64,000 nucleotides of DNA from Lachnospiraceae bacterium (lineage in GTDB: Bacteria; Bacillota; Clostridia; Lachnospirales; Lachnospiraceae). The stretch covers positions 1-64,000 of the forward strand of contig JAFVXW010000005.1 of NCBI GenBank assembly GCA_017500935.1, written 5' to 3'. The notes under the pieces were generated by a model. That model worked only from the letters and a program-made list of their open reading frames with translations. It was not told where the DNA came from and searched no databases. Positions 15,514 through 24,412 of this stretch are shown piece after piece. A program made the translations under genes and the position numbers. Numbering within the stretch: position 1 is the first letter of the stretch; each line of letters begins with the position of its first letter.

Positions 15514-18108
15514 ATGGAATCAGGCAGTAAGGGACGTCTGAAGATTTTTTTCAGTTATGCAGACAGTACCGGAAAAACACAGGCCATGATAGATGCGGCT
15601 GCAACAGCAAAAACGCAGGGCGTGGATGTTGTTGTCGGGTGTATGGGAGAGTATTCTTTTTTTGAATCCCATAAGCCAAGTCAGGAGGCAGACTTTGAGG
15701 TACTTCCTGCACTGGTCATAAACGGAATAAAAGAGCTGGACCTGGACGGTGCCTTAAACAGAAAGCCGGAACTGATCCTGATCGACAATCTGGCGCATTC
15801 CAATCCGGAGGGCTGCAGGCACCGCAAGCGTTACAAGGATGTGGAGGAACTGTTAAACGCCGGTATTGATGTGTACACGACGGCAGATGTTTCCAATATA
15901 GAAAGCCTTCATGATACAGTGGCCTCCGTTACCGGCGTGACAACCTGGGAGAGGATACCGGATTATGTTTTTGACGATGCCGATCAGGTAGAAATGATCG
16001 ATGCAGATGCCATGGAACTGATCGTGCATCTGCGTGAAAAGGATGCGGCGGACAGGATTGTGCTGGAACAGATGACTGCTTTGCGTGAAGTGGCCTGGCA
16101 GCATTGTGCGGAACGTGTCAGACATATTTCCGATCAGCTGCGCAAACGCAGGGTGCATACAGAGGAGCACGTTATGGTGTGTCTGTCCACGTCGCCTACG
16201 AATGCCAAAAGTATCCGTACAGCAGCACGTATGGCGCGAGCATTCCGCAGTCAGTTTACAGCCCTGTTTGTAGAGACACCGGATTTTTCGGCAAAGCCAT
16301 CCGAACAAAAGCAGCGTCTTCGTGATCATCAGCGGCTGGCAGAGCATCTTGGCGCTTCTGTGGAGACGGTATACGGAGAAGATATTGCCTTTCAGATCGC
16401 AGAGTTTGCACGTCTTTTTGGTGTGACCAAAATTGTTTTGGGCCGGAGTGTTTTTTCGAGGAGGCATTTGTTTGGCCGTCCTACTATGTCAGAGCAGCTG
16501 ATGGACTATATTCCTGAGACAGAAATTCATATCATTCCGGACAGGCATACAAGCGGCGGTTATTTCCGCAGGCATGCCCGGGAAGATCTGCTGGGGATCG
16601 TCAAAAATACTGCCAGAAGTTTGGGGATTCTTTCGGCAGCAACACTGCTGGGATTTTTGTTTGAAAGTCTGGGTTTTACTGATGATAATATTATCATGGT
16701 TTATATATTGGGCGTTGTTCTGACATCGGTTGTCACTTCCAAAAGAATTTACAGTCTGATCTCGGCGGTGGCCAGCGTAACGGTATTCAATTTTATTTTT
16801 ACCATCCCCCGGTATTCTTTTGATGCATATGGCACGGGCTATCCGGTGACTTTGGTGATCATGTTTCTGACTGCTTATATTACAGCAACATTTGCAGGAC
16901 GCTATAAGGAACAGGCAAGACAGGCGGCACTGATCGCACGGCGAAACAGAATTTTGTTTGACACCGACCAGCTTCTTTCCAAGGCGGGAAGCAGGGAAGA
17001 AATCCTGGCGGCGGCAGCACAGCAGATCATCAAGCTTTTGGGGCGTAATATCGTAGTGTACGAAAATACACAGGAGCAGCTGGCGGAGCCGCGCAGATAT
17101 ATGGCGGGAAATGCGGAAACAGCTGCGTATGACAAAGAGAAAGAACTGGCATGTGCAGAGTGGGTAATGAAAAACAATCATGCCGCCGGAGCTACTACGG
17201 ATACCATGTCGGATGCGGGATATTTATATCTGGCACTGCGGGTGAATGAACGTGTCTATGGTGTTGTCGGTGTGGAAGTTCATAATGAGCCGCTGGATTT
17301 TTCGGAACACAGTATTTTATTGTCCATTCTTGGCGAATGTGCACTGGCATTGGAAAATGAAAAAAACGCCCGTGAAAAGGAAGAGGTGGCGATCCTTGCA
17401 AAAAGTGAGCAGCTGCGCGCCAATCTGCTGCGTGCCATTTCCCATGATCTTCGTACTCCCCTGACCTCTATTTCCGGCAATGCCAGCAATCTTTTAAGCA
17501 ATCCGGACAGCTTTGATGAAGAAACCCGACAGCTTTTATATCTGGATATTTACAATGATGCAATGTGGCTGTACAATCTTGTGGAAAACCTGCTTTCGGC
17601 AACCCGGTTTGAAGAGGGACGCATGAATCTGCGTACCTCCGCAGAGCTTCTGGGTGATATTGTGGATGAGGCTGTCCGCCATGTGCAGCGCAAAAAGGCC
17701 GCCCACCGTGTCACCGTGATCAACGAAGAAGAGCTGCTTTTGGTGAAAGTGGATGTACGGCTGATCGTGCAGGTGATCATCAATATCGTAGATAATGCGA
17801 TCAAATATACGCCTCCGGAATCAGAGATCAGGATCGTGATGCGGGAAAAGGAAGGAATGGCAGAAATTTTGATCGCGGATACGGGAAACGGTATTCCGGA
17901 TTATGAAAAGAGCAGGATTTTTGAGAAGTTTTACTGCGGAACAAATAAGGTAGCAGATAACCGGCGCAGTCTGGGACTGGGATTGTTTTTGTGCAAAGCA
18001 ATCGTAGAAGCACATGGCGGCACGATTTATGTGACGGACAATCAGCCCCATGGAACTGTTTTTGGGTTTACGCTGCCTCTGGAGGAGATTAATTTTTATG
18101 AATCATAA
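15514..18108 (+). CDS. kdpD: KdpD-like sensor histidine kinase with universal-stress domain
   Basis: 864 residues from ATG 15514. Order: KdpD ATP-binding-like domain (about 10-220), USP domain (about 220-345), four membrane helices of the DUF4118 type (about 370-475), GAF-like domain (about 500-620), HisKA with phospho-acceptor His644 (ISHDLRTPLTS), and an ATPase domain with NIVDNAIKYT, ADTGNGIPD and GLGLFLCK. The P-loop of the first domain is degraded (SYADSTGKTQ). The USP domain contains Ser225-x-Ser227, exactly 20 residues, then FTALF at 248-252. This matches the c-di-AMP binding motif SxS-x20-FTAxY described for Staphylococcus aureus KdpD, with Phe for Tyr. It overlaps kdpE by 11 bp. No kdpFABC pump is present in the window. 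Confidence 0.9.
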   Translation: MESGSKGRLKIFFSYADSTGKTQAMIDAAATAKTQGVDVVVGCMGEYSFFESHKPSQEADFEVLPALVINGIKELDLDGALNRKPELILIDNLAHSNPEGCRHRKRYKDVEELLNAGIDVYTTADVSNIESLHDTVASVTGVTTWERIPDYVFDDADQVEMIDADAMELIVHLREKDAADRIVLEQMTALREVAWQHCAERVRHISDQLRKRRVHTEEHVMVCLSTSPTNAKSIRTAARMARAFRSQFTALFVETPDFSAKPSEQKQRLRDHQRLAEHLGASVETVYGEDIAFQIAEFARLFGVTKIVLGRSVFSRRHLFGRPTMSEQLMDYIPETEIHIIPDRHTSGGYFRRHAREDLLGIVKNTARSLGILSAATLLGFLFESLGFTDDNIIMVYILGVVLTSVVTSKRIYSLISAVASVTVFNFIFTIPRYSFDAYGTGYPVTLVIMFLTAYITATFAGRYKEQARQAALIARRNRILFDTDQLLSKAGSREEILAAAAQQIIKLLGRNIVVYENTQEQLAEPRRYMAGNAETAAYDKEKELACAEWVMKNNHAAGATTDTMSDAGYLYLALRVNERVYGVVGVEVHNEPLDFSEHSILLSILGECALALENEKNAREKEEVAILAKSEQLRANLLRAISHDLRTPLTSISGNASNLLSNPDSFDEETRQLLYLDIYNDAMWLYNLVENLLSATRFEEGRMNLRTSAELLGDIVDEAVRHVQRKKAAHRVTVINEEELLLVKVDVRLIVQVIINIVDNAIKYTPPESEIRIVMREKEGMAEILIADTGNGIPDYEKSRIFEKFYCGTNKVADNRRSLGLGLFLCKAIVEAHGGTIYVTDNQPHGTVFGFTLPLEEINFYES

Positions 18109-18799
18109 TTTTCAGCTGCTGGTCGTTGAGGATGACGCACCGGTGCGCAATCTGATCACTACGACATTAAAGGCAAATGCTTACCGGTTTATGACGGCTG
18201 CGACCGGAGAAAGTGCAGTTATGGCAGCGGCAACGGCAAATCCGGATATCATTCTGCTGGATCTTGGTCTGCCGGATATGGACGGCGTGGAAGTGATCAC
18301 ACGGATCAGAAGCTGGTCCAATGTGCCGATTCTGGTATTGAGTGCCAGAAATGAGAGCAGCGATAAGATCGATGCGCTGGATGCCGGGGCGGATGATTAT
18401 CTGACAAAGCCTTTTTCTGTGGACGAACTGCTTGCCAGACTGCGCGTGATCCAGAGAAGGATCACGATGATGCAGGCCAATACCCCGCAGCAATCGATAT
18501 ATATCAATGGCGCACTCAGGATTGACTACGGTTCCGGATGTGCATATATGCATGATGTGGAACTGCATCTGACACCTATCGAATATAAGCTGTTATGTCT
18601 TCTGGCACAGAACACCGGTAAGGTGCTGACACACAAATACATTACCCAGAGTATCTGGGGCAGCGGCTGGGAAAACAATGTGGCGTCCTTGCGTGTATTT
18701 ATGGCAACACTGCGCAAAAAGCTGGAAAGCAGTCCTGAAATTCCGCAGTACATCCAGACGCATGTGGGAATCGGATACCGGATGTTAAAGCAGGAATAA
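18098..18799 (+). CDS. kdpE: KdpE-like OmpR-family response regulator
   Basis: 233 residues. The receiver domain has the acidic pair Glu11-Asp12-Asp13 and phospho-acceptor Asp55 (ILLDLGLPDMDG). A winged-helix OmpR/PhoB DNA-binding domain forms the second half (LTPIEYKLLCLLAQN, then VGIGYRM at the end). The ATG at 18098 lies inside the end of kdpD and is preceded by GGAGGAG, so translation is coupled to the kinase. As the partner of KdpD it should regulate potassium uptake or another osmotic-stress target; the target genes are not visible here. Confidence 0.92.
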   Translation: MNHNFQLLVVEDDAPVRNLITTTLKANAYRFMTAATGESAVMAAATANPDIILLDLGLPDMDGVEVITRIRSWSNVPILVLSARNESSDKIDALDAGADDYLTKPFSVDELLARLRVIQRRITMMQANTPQQSIYINGALRIDYGSGCAYMHDVELHLTPIEYKLLCLLAQNTGKVLTHKYITQSIWGSGWENNVASLRVFMATLRKKLESSPEIPQYIQTHVGIGYRMLKQE

Positions 18800-18961
18800 G
18801 CGGATCGCAGCCGTAAAAAAAGCAGAAATAATGTTATTTTCTGAGAGGATAAAGCTGGATTTATACAGCAGTCGATGATACAATAACAGTAATGACACGG
18901 TCAGCCGGTGTGTGCCGGCAGTGACTGTAAAGGATCAGGTAATAAAGAAAGGATGATTATT

Positions 18962-20758
18962 ATGGCAGAAAACAGATTGATCGGCAGCTATCCCGTAATC
19001 GGTATCCGCCCTACTATCGACGGCAGACGCGGTTACATGAAAGTGAGAGAGTCTCTGGAAGAACAGACCATGAATATGGCACTCTCTGCAAAGAAACTTT
19101 TAGAGGAAAATTTAAAATATTCCAACGGCGAACCTGTCAAGGTTGTGATCTCTCCCACCACCATCGGCCGTGTTGCGGAGGCTGCAAAATGTGCGGATTA
19201 TTTTGCAAAAGAAGGCGTAGAGATTACTCTGACCGTTACTCCCTGCTGGTGCTACGGCGCAGAAACCATGGATATGGATCCCAGAACCATCAAAGGTGTT
19301 TGGGGCTTTAACGGTACTGAAAGACCCGGTGCGGTTTATCTGGCATCTGTTCTGGCAACTCATGCGCAGAAAGGTCTTCCTGCATTCGGCATTTACGGAC
19401 ATGATGTACAGGACGCTGATGCAACTGAGATTCCTGCTGACGTAACTGAAAAGCTGCTTCGTTTTGGTCGTGCTGCTGTAGCAGCTGCATCCATGAGAGG
19501 CAAATCCTATCTGCAGATCGGTTCCATCTGTATGGGTATCGGCGGCTCTATCATTGATCCTGATTTCATCGAATCCTATCTTGGCATGAGAGTGGAATCC
19601 GTGGATGAAGTGGAAATTATCCGCCGCATGACCGAAGGCATCTATGATGAGGCTGAATACCAGAAAGCGATCGCATGGGCAAAAGAAAAATGCACCATCG
19701 GCTTTGACAAAAACCCTGAAGAGATCCAGAAGACTCCCGAAGAAGTGGAAAAAGATCTGGAATTTGTTGTAAAGATGATGTGCATCATCAAAGACTTAAT
19801 GAACGGCAATCCCAATCTGCCTGCAGGATGCGAAGAAGAGATGGTTGGACATAATGCCATCGCAGCAGGCTTCCAGGGTCAGCGTCAGTGGACTGACTTT
19901 TATCCTAACTGCGACCTTCCCGAAGCGCTGCTTAACACTTCCTTTGACTGGAACGGCGCAAGAGAACCTTACATTCTGGCAACTGAAAATGACGTGTTAA
20001 ACGGTCTTGGCATGCTGTTTATGAAACTGCTGACCAACCGTGCACAGATCTTTGCGGATGTTCGTACATACTGGAGTCCTGAAGCTGTAAAGAAAGCTAC
20101 CGGCTATGATCTGGAAGGCGTTGCAATGGAAAACGGCGGCTTTATCCATCTGATCAACTCCGGCGCAGCATGTCTGGATGCCAACGGACAGGCAAAGGAT
20201 GCTGACGGCAACGGCGTGATGAAGCCCTGGTATGAAGTGACAGAAGAAGATCAGGAAGCGATCTTAAAGGCTACTACCTGGAATGCAGCTGACTACGGAT
20301 ACTTCCGCGGCGGCGGCTTCTCCTCCAGATTTGTAACCGAAGCTGAAATGCCTGTTACCATGATCCGTCTGAATCTGGTTAAGGGAATCGGTCCTGTGAT
20401 GCAGATCGCAGAAGGCTGGACCGTAAAACTTCCCGATGAAGTAACTGATACCTTATGGAAACGCACCGACTACACCTGGCCCTGCACCTGGTTTGCACCC
20501 AGATGTGACGGCAAGGAAGGACCTTTCAAGACCGCTTATGATGTAATGAACAACTGGGGCGCTAACCATGGCGCGATCAGCTACGGCCACATTGGTGCTG
20601 ATGTGATCACTCTATGCTCCATGCTCAGAATTCCTGTATGCATGCACAATGTTCCTGAAGAGAAAATCTTCAGACCTGCAAGCTGGAATGCATTCGGTAT
20701 GGACAAAGAAGGTCAGGACTACCGCGCATGTGCAGCATACGGCCCTCTTTACAAATAA
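18962..20758 (+). CDS. fucI: L-fucose isomerase
   Basis: 598 residues, the full length of the FucI family (about 590), which converts L-fucose to L-fuculose with Mn2+ in the cytoplasm. The expected metal/catalytic acids are present at the family spacing: Glu342 ([10 protein letters not shown]) and Asp366 (IFADVRTYW). The C-terminus (ASWNAFGMD, then [10 protein letters not shown]) is also typical. The start is the third ATG-type codon (18962), with AGAAAGG about 9 bases upstream; an ATG at 18953 is too close to the site. The fucose mutarotase gene follows after 18 bp. Genes for fuculokinase, aldolase and permease are not in the window. Some relatives also act on D-arabinose. Confidence 0.93.
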   Translation: MAENRLIGSYPVIGIRPTIDGRRGYMKVRESLEEQTMNMALSAKKLLEENLKYSNGEPVKVVISPTTIGRVAEAAKCADYFAKEGVEITLTVTPCWCYGAETMDMDPRTIKGVWGFNGTERPGAVYLASVLATHAQKGLPAFGIYGHDVQDADATEIPADVTEKLLRFGRAAVAAASMRGKSYLQIGSICMGIGGSIIDPDFIESYLGMRVESVDEVEIIRRMTEGIYDEAEYQKAIAWAKEKCTIGFDKNPEEIQKTPEEVEKDLEFVVKMMCIIKDLMNGNPNLPAGCEEEMVGHNAIAAGFQGQRQWTDFYPNCDLPEALLNTSFDWNGAREPYILATENDVLNGLGMLFMKLLTNRAQIFADVRTYWSPEAVKKATGYDLEGVAMENGGFIHLINSGAACLDANGQAKDADGNGVMKPWYEVTEEDQEAILKATTWNAADYGYFRGGGFSSRFVTEAEMPVTMIRLNLVKGIGPVMQIAEGWTVKLPDEVTDTLWKRTDYTWPCTWFAPRCDGKEGPFKTAYDVMNNWGANHGAISYGHIGADVITLCSMLRIPVCMHNVPEEKIFRPASWNAFGMDKEGQDYRACAAYGPLYK

Positions 20759-20776
20759 GATAGAGGAGAAACGGTC

Positions 20777-21211
20777 ATGTTAAAAGGAATTCCCAAGATT
20801 CTTTCCCCGGAATTGTTAAAAGTGCTTTGCGAAATGGGACATGGTGACCGTCTTGTGATCGCAGACGGCAATTTCCCGGCAGAAAGTGTCGGAAAAAATG
20901 CGATTGTGATCCGTATGGACGGACATGGCGCCTGTGATGTTCTGGAAGCAATCCTTAAACTGTTCCCGCTTGATACCTATGTGGAAAAACCTGTCAATCT
21001 GATGCAGGTGGTTCCCGGTGACAATGTGGAAACTCCTATCTGGGATGAATATGCCAAGATCATCGAAGAAAATGATGGCCGCAGTGATATCATCGGTCAG
21101 ATCGAAAGATTTGCATTCTATGAGGAAGCAAAGAAAGCATATTGTGTGATCGCCACAGGTGAAGGCGCTTTGTATGCAAATATCATGTTGCAGAAGGGCG
21201 TTGTGGTATAA
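20777..21211 (+). CDS. fucU: L-fucose mutarotase, FucU/RbsD family
   Basis: 144 residues, normal for FucU, which interconverts alpha- and beta-L-fucose for the isomerase. The conserved start region EMGHGDRLVIADGNFP includes His22 and Asp24 of the family active site, and the C-terminal YANIMLQKGVV is typical. AGAGGAG lies 9 bases before the ATG. It is the second and last gene of the fucIU unit, followed by a strong hairpin. Confidence 0.9.
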   Translation: MLKGIPKILSPELLKVLCEMGHGDRLVIADGNFPAESVGKNAIVIRMDGHGACDVLEAILKLFPLDTYVEKPVNLMQVVPGDNVETPIWDEYAKIIEENDGRSDIIGQIERFAFYEEAKKAYCVIATGEGALYANIMLQKGVVV

Positions 21212-21225
21212 AGTATAAAATTGTT

Positions 21226-21262
21226 ACAGGTCAGACATTTAGAATGTCTGACCTGTTGTTGT
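21226..21262 (+). terminator. Hairpin terminator after fucU
   Basis: A perfect 14-base stem (ACAGGTCAGACATT / AATGTCTGACCTGT) with a 3-base loop, 14 bases after the fucU stop. The following TGTTGT tract is only partly T, so it could also be an RNA-stabilising structure. Confidence 0.65.
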
Positions 21263-21310
21263 ATTGGAAGCGGAGTGGTGAACCAAAAGAAATCAATGGA
21301 GTATGAGTGT

Positions 21311-21496
21311 TTACCTACTGTATAGAAGATTAAGTTTTTCAATAGGGAATTTTAGGTGGATTCTCAAGCCTTTTACCTATTATGCAGTATTTTTTTGTGT
21401 GCAGTGGGGAATATAGCTCAAAATTTCTCCCCAATTACCTATTGTACACGATTTTTATATGTAAAGTATGTAAGGGACTTTGACAGCTGTTATATT
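21311..21496. repeat. Three degenerate 62-bp repeats headed by TTACCTAYTRTRYA
   Basis: In the 366-bp gap between fucU and the leftward LacI gene, the motif TTACCTA occurs at 21311, 21373 and 21435, exactly 62 bp apart each time, each time followed by a TRTRYA-like sequence. Further similarity follows in the first two copies (for example ATAGGGAATTTTAG versus GTGGGGAATATAG). The copies are well diverged. No open frame or known riboswitch is seen here. Confidence 0.5.
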
Positions 21497-21502
21497 GAAA
21501 TA

Positions 21503-21541
21503 AAAATCCGGACTGTATTGTAATTCACAGACCGGATTTTC
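21503..21541 (-). terminator. Bidirectional terminator of the LacI-family gene
   Basis: AAAATCCGG at 21503-21511 pairs with CCGGATTTT at 21532-21540, and the arms extend inward with ACTGT/ACAGA. It has A/T runs on both sides and lies 37 bp downstream of the leftward LacI gene. Confidence 0.7.
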
Positions 21542-21577
21542 CAATTATATGACTGTCACACGATAAAAGGACGTTTT

Positions 21578-22696
21578 TTAATCTTTGATCTTAAAGGATT
21601 CCCGCTTTTCACCGGCTTCAAAGAAAGCCTTGGTTTCGGGGGAAAGATTTAAGGGATTGGGATCAGGATTGATATCTTCGTCCGTCAGGGTGATGTGTTT
21701 GGCTGAAACGGGAACAGGAGCGGTGGAACTGCGGACAACCAAAGTGGCACGCAGCTGAATATTGCCGATCGGTACATCGCTTAACAGACTGATCATGGCA
21801 TAATAGCCGCATTTGCCAAGAGAAAGGCGGTCCTGCCGGATCGTAGTCAGCGGAGGCTGGGTAAATTCTGTCATGGGCAGATCGTCAAATCCGATGATGC
21901 TTAGATCAGACGGAATGGAGATACCGCGGTCACCGCATTCCGTGATCGCGGAAATGGCACGAATGTCATGGGAAAATAAAATCGCGGTAACGCCCTGATT
22001 GACAAGAAGCGGAATGTATTTTCTGGTGGATTCCGCCACATAATAACCAATGCCGATATAATCTTCATTGATCTCAAGACCGTATTTTTCCATGGAACTT
22101 AAATAGGCATTATAGCGGGCTTTCATGACATAGGAATTGGAGGGGCCGGAGATCAGACCGATCTTTGTGTGTCCCAGTTCCTTTAGGTGCTTGACCGCCA
22201 GATCAAAGCCTTCCTGATTGTCACAGCCAACGGAAGCAACGCAGGGATTTCCTTTGATATAGTTATCATATAAAACGGTGGGAATATGCGTGGTACGGAA
22301 TTCCTTCATCCAGGGATCGATCAGGGTAAATCCCAATGCAAAAGAGGCCTGATAGCCATGTTCCATCATGTAGACATTATAGGGAGTCATTTTCTGCATT
22401 TCGGAAGTGACAGGGATCACATCCACGATCCATCCTTCCGGTTCAGCCTTCTGCTTAAAGCCAAGCACGATGTCATGGCCGAACTGATTGGGTGTATCAT
22501 ATTCCATATTTTCCACAAGGATACAGATCTTGTGCTCTTTTTTATGGGAACGTCGGTTGATATAGCCCATTTCGACAGCTGTTTCAAGAATTTTGCGGCG
22601 CATTTCCGCACTCACATCGGTGGCGTTGTTGAGTGCTTTGGATACGGTACTTTTGGATATGCCAAGCTTGGCAGCGATATCATTGATAGTTGCCAT
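21578..22696 (-). CDS. LacI/GalR-family transcriptional regulator of the maltodextrin operon
   Basis: 372 residues. The N-terminal helix-turn-helix is canonical (ATINDIAAKLGISKSTVSKALN, hinge MGYINRRS), followed by a periplasmic-binding-protein-like sugar domain (about 60-340, with IGFDDLPMTEFTQPPLTTI near its end) and a charged tail ending in SFKIKD. GGAGGT lies just before the ATG on the minus strand. It is divergent from malE, with 390 bp between, which makes it the likely local regulator of the alpha-glucan operon (MalR-like). Candidate operators are described separately. The effector, presumably maltose or a maltodextrin, is inferred from context. Confidence 0.88.
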   Translation of the reverse strand: MATINDIAAKLGISKSTVSKALNNATDVSAEMRRKILETAVEMGYINRRSHKKEHKICILVENMEYDTPNQFGHDIVLGFKQKAEPEGWIVDVIPVTSEMQKMTPYNVYMMEHGYQASFALGFTLIDPWMKEFRTTHIPTVLYDNYIKGNPCVASVGCDNQEGFDLAVKHLKELGHTKIGLISGPSNSYVMKARYNAYLSSMEKYGLEINEDYIGIGYYVAESTRKYIPLLVNQGVTAILFSHDIRAISAITECGDRGISIPSDLSIIGFDDLPMTEFTQPPLTTIRQDRLSLGKCGYYAMISLLSDVPIGNIQLRATLVVRSSTAPVPVSAKHITLTDEDINPDPNPLNLSPETKAFFEAGEKRESFKIKD

Positions 22697-22884
22697 AATG
22701 ACCTCCGAAATTTGTGAAAGATGCCGGAAAAAAACTTCTCCTTTTGCCGATTATAGCAAAAACACGTATAAAAAACAATGCAATCATCTAAACTTATCGT
22801 GTATACAATGGAAGAGGAAACGGCAGGAAAGACTGTATTTATGCCTTTTTTTCTGAAAAACAACACGAAAACAAAAAACGACAA

Positions 22885-22894
22885 GTTTCGAAAC
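22885..22894. promoter_or_regulatory. Candidate LacI-type operator (upstream)
   Basis: GTTTCGAAAC, a perfect palindrome with a central CG as in LacI/GalR operators, extended to AAGTTTCGAAACAA. It is followed 5 bases later by a further GTTTCGG half-site. Confidence 0.45.
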
Positions 22895-22986
22895 AAAAGT
22901 TTCGGAAAAAGTCGAAAAATGGGTAAAAGTGCACAAAAATATCGTTTTATTGTGTCGAATATGTGCAAAAATACGGTTTCTGACTA

Positions 22987-23013
22987 TTGACTTAATAAAA
23001 AGTTTATGATAAT
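22987..23013 (+). promoter_or_regulatory. Candidate promoter of the malE operon
   Basis: TTGACT at 22987-22992 and GATAAT at 23008-23013, 15 bases apart, within a TTTATGATAATTTTATAA context. The spacing is short, and an alternative -10 (TAATTT at 23010) would give 17. Confidence 0.45.
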
Positions 23014-23032
23014 TTTATAAACGTTAAGGCAT

Positions 23033-23050
23033 TGCGAAACTTGTTTCGCA
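23033..23050. promoter_or_regulatory. Candidate operator just downstream of the malE promoter
   Basis: TGCGAAACTTGTTTCGCA is a perfect 18-base palindrome sharing the GAAAC/GTTTC half-sites of the upstream candidate. It sits roughly 15-40 bases after the -10 box and 37 bases before the malE start, a good position for repression. It could also form an RNA hairpin in the leader. Confidence 0.5.
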
Positions 23051-23086
23051 AAATAATATCATTATTACCCTGGGAGGTACAAGATC

Positions 23087-24325
23087 ATGAAAAAGCTTAT
23101 TGCTACCGCTCTGATCGCAGCTATGTCCCTGACTATGCTTGCAGGTTGCGGAAACAGTGGTGCTGCTGGAAAAGGTGATGTTACCGATGTAGCACTGAAA
23201 GTATGGGTTCCTCAGAACCAGCTGGACACCGGTATCATCGAAGAACAGCAGAAGGCATTTGCTGAACTTCACCCTGAATGGAACATCACCTGGACGACTG
23301 AGATTGTTGGTGAAGACGTTGCAAAAGAAAACATTTTAAGAGACGTGGAAGCTGCTGCAGACGTATTCCTGTTTGCATCTGACCAGCTGGTAGAACTTGT
23401 AAATGCAGGTGCTATCGCAAGACTGGGCGGCGAAGCTGAAAAGATGGTAAAGGAAACCATCGCTGAATCCGTACAGGCTACCGCTATGGTAGGCGATGCT
23501 GTTTACGGCATTCCTTTCACCCACAACACTTTCTATATGTACTATGACAAGACCCTGATGACCGAAGATGATGTAAAGACCATCGAAGGCATCGTGAACA
23601 AAGAAACTGCTGATGATGTATACAACTTCTACTTCGAGTCCGGCGGCGGCTGGAAACTGGGAGCATGGTATTATGGCGCAGGCTTAAGTGTATTCGGCCA
23701 GGATGGCTATGATATCGAAGCTGGCGTTGACTGGAACAACGAAACCGGTGTTGCAGTTACCGATTACCTCATCGACCTGATCAACAATACTAAAGTTGCT
23801 TACGACGGCGAAATTTCCGTATCCGAGCTGATCGCTGAACACAGACTTGGTGTTTGGTTTGACGGTTCCTGGAACGATCAGATGTATGTAGATGTTCTTG
23901 GCGATGACCTTGGCAGAGGCGTTATCCCTACATACAACCTGAACGGTACTGATACCCAGCTCAAGGGCTTCTACAGCTCCAAGTGTATCGGTGTAAATGC
24001 AGCTTCCAAGAACATGGCTCCTGCAGTTGCATTCGCTGCTTTCCTTGGCAACGAAGAAAACCAGATCCTTCGCTTTGAAAAATCCGGTCAGATCCCTGCA
24101 AACATCAACGCAGGCAACAGCGATGCAGTAAAAGCTGACGCTCTGGCAACAGTTATCGCATCTGAAGCAAATATCGCATCTGTAATGCAGCCTACTTCCG
24201 CAGAGTTCAACTCCAAATACTGGAACTATGCGAACACCATTCCTACCGAGATCAGAAGCGGTGACCTCACCCATGACAACGTAAAGGAAAAGCTGGATGC
24301 ATTCGTAAAGGCTATGACTGAATAA
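23087..24325 (+). CDS. malE: Maltose/maltodextrin ABC transporter solute-binding lipoprotein
   Basis: 412 residues. Lipoprotein signal with lipobox LAGC (Cys21) for membrane anchoring outside the cell. The mature part is a family 1 sugar-binding protein (KVWVPQNQLD, DVFLFASDQLVEL, YGIPFTHNTFYMYYDK). It captures maltodextrins for the MalFG permease encoded downstream. GGGAGGT precedes the ATG. It is the first gene of a six-gene rightward operon (malE, F, G, pullulanase, MalQ, debranching enzyme). The codon choice is strongly biased, as in highly expressed genes. A hairpin follows that probably protects the malE message. Substrate is inferred from the operon. Confidence 0.9.
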   Translation: MKKLIATALIAAMSLTMLAGCGNSGAAGKGDVTDVALKVWVPQNQLDTGIIEEQQKAFAELHPEWNITWTTEIVGEDVAKENILRDVEAAADVFLFASDQLVELVNAGAIARLGGEAEKMVKETIAESVQATAMVGDAVYGIPFTHNTFYMYYDKTLMTEDDVKTIEGIVNKETADDVYNFYFESGGGWKLGAWYYGAGLSVFGQDGYDIEAGVDWNNETGVAVTDYLIDLINNTKVAYDGEISVSELIAEHRLGVWFDGSWNDQMYVDVLGDDLGRGVIPTYNLNGTDTQLKGFYSSKCIGVNAASKNMAPAVAFAAFLGNEENQILRFEKSGQIPANINAGNSDAVKADALATVIASEANIASVMQPTSAEFNSKYWNYANTIPTEIRSGDLTHDNVKEKLDAFVKAMTE

Positions 24326-24352
24326 GCTGAGAAAACGATTTGTATGATGATG

Positions 24353-24376
24353 GGGATACCATAAAAGTGGTATCCC
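24353..24376 (+). terminator. Intercistronic stem-loop between malE and malF
   Basis: GGGATACCA and TGGTATCCC with a 6-base loop and only a weak T tract. This is typical of a processing or stabilising structure that lets the binding protein be made in excess over the permease. Confidence 0.6.
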
Positions 24377-24412
24377 TATTCTTGAAAATGTTGTTTGACA
24401 CTGGAGGTAATT

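Larger units (their letters stand above)
22697..23086. promoter_or_regulatory. Divergent regulatory region between lacI-type gene and malE
   Basis: A 390-bp A+T-rich gap without a gene. It contains two palindromes built from GAAAC/GTTTC half-sites, annotated separately, plus CGAAACAAAAGTTTCGG at 22889-22905 and a candidate rightward promoter. A malE leader of about 70 bases precedes the start. I see no riboswitch. Confidence 0.6.
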
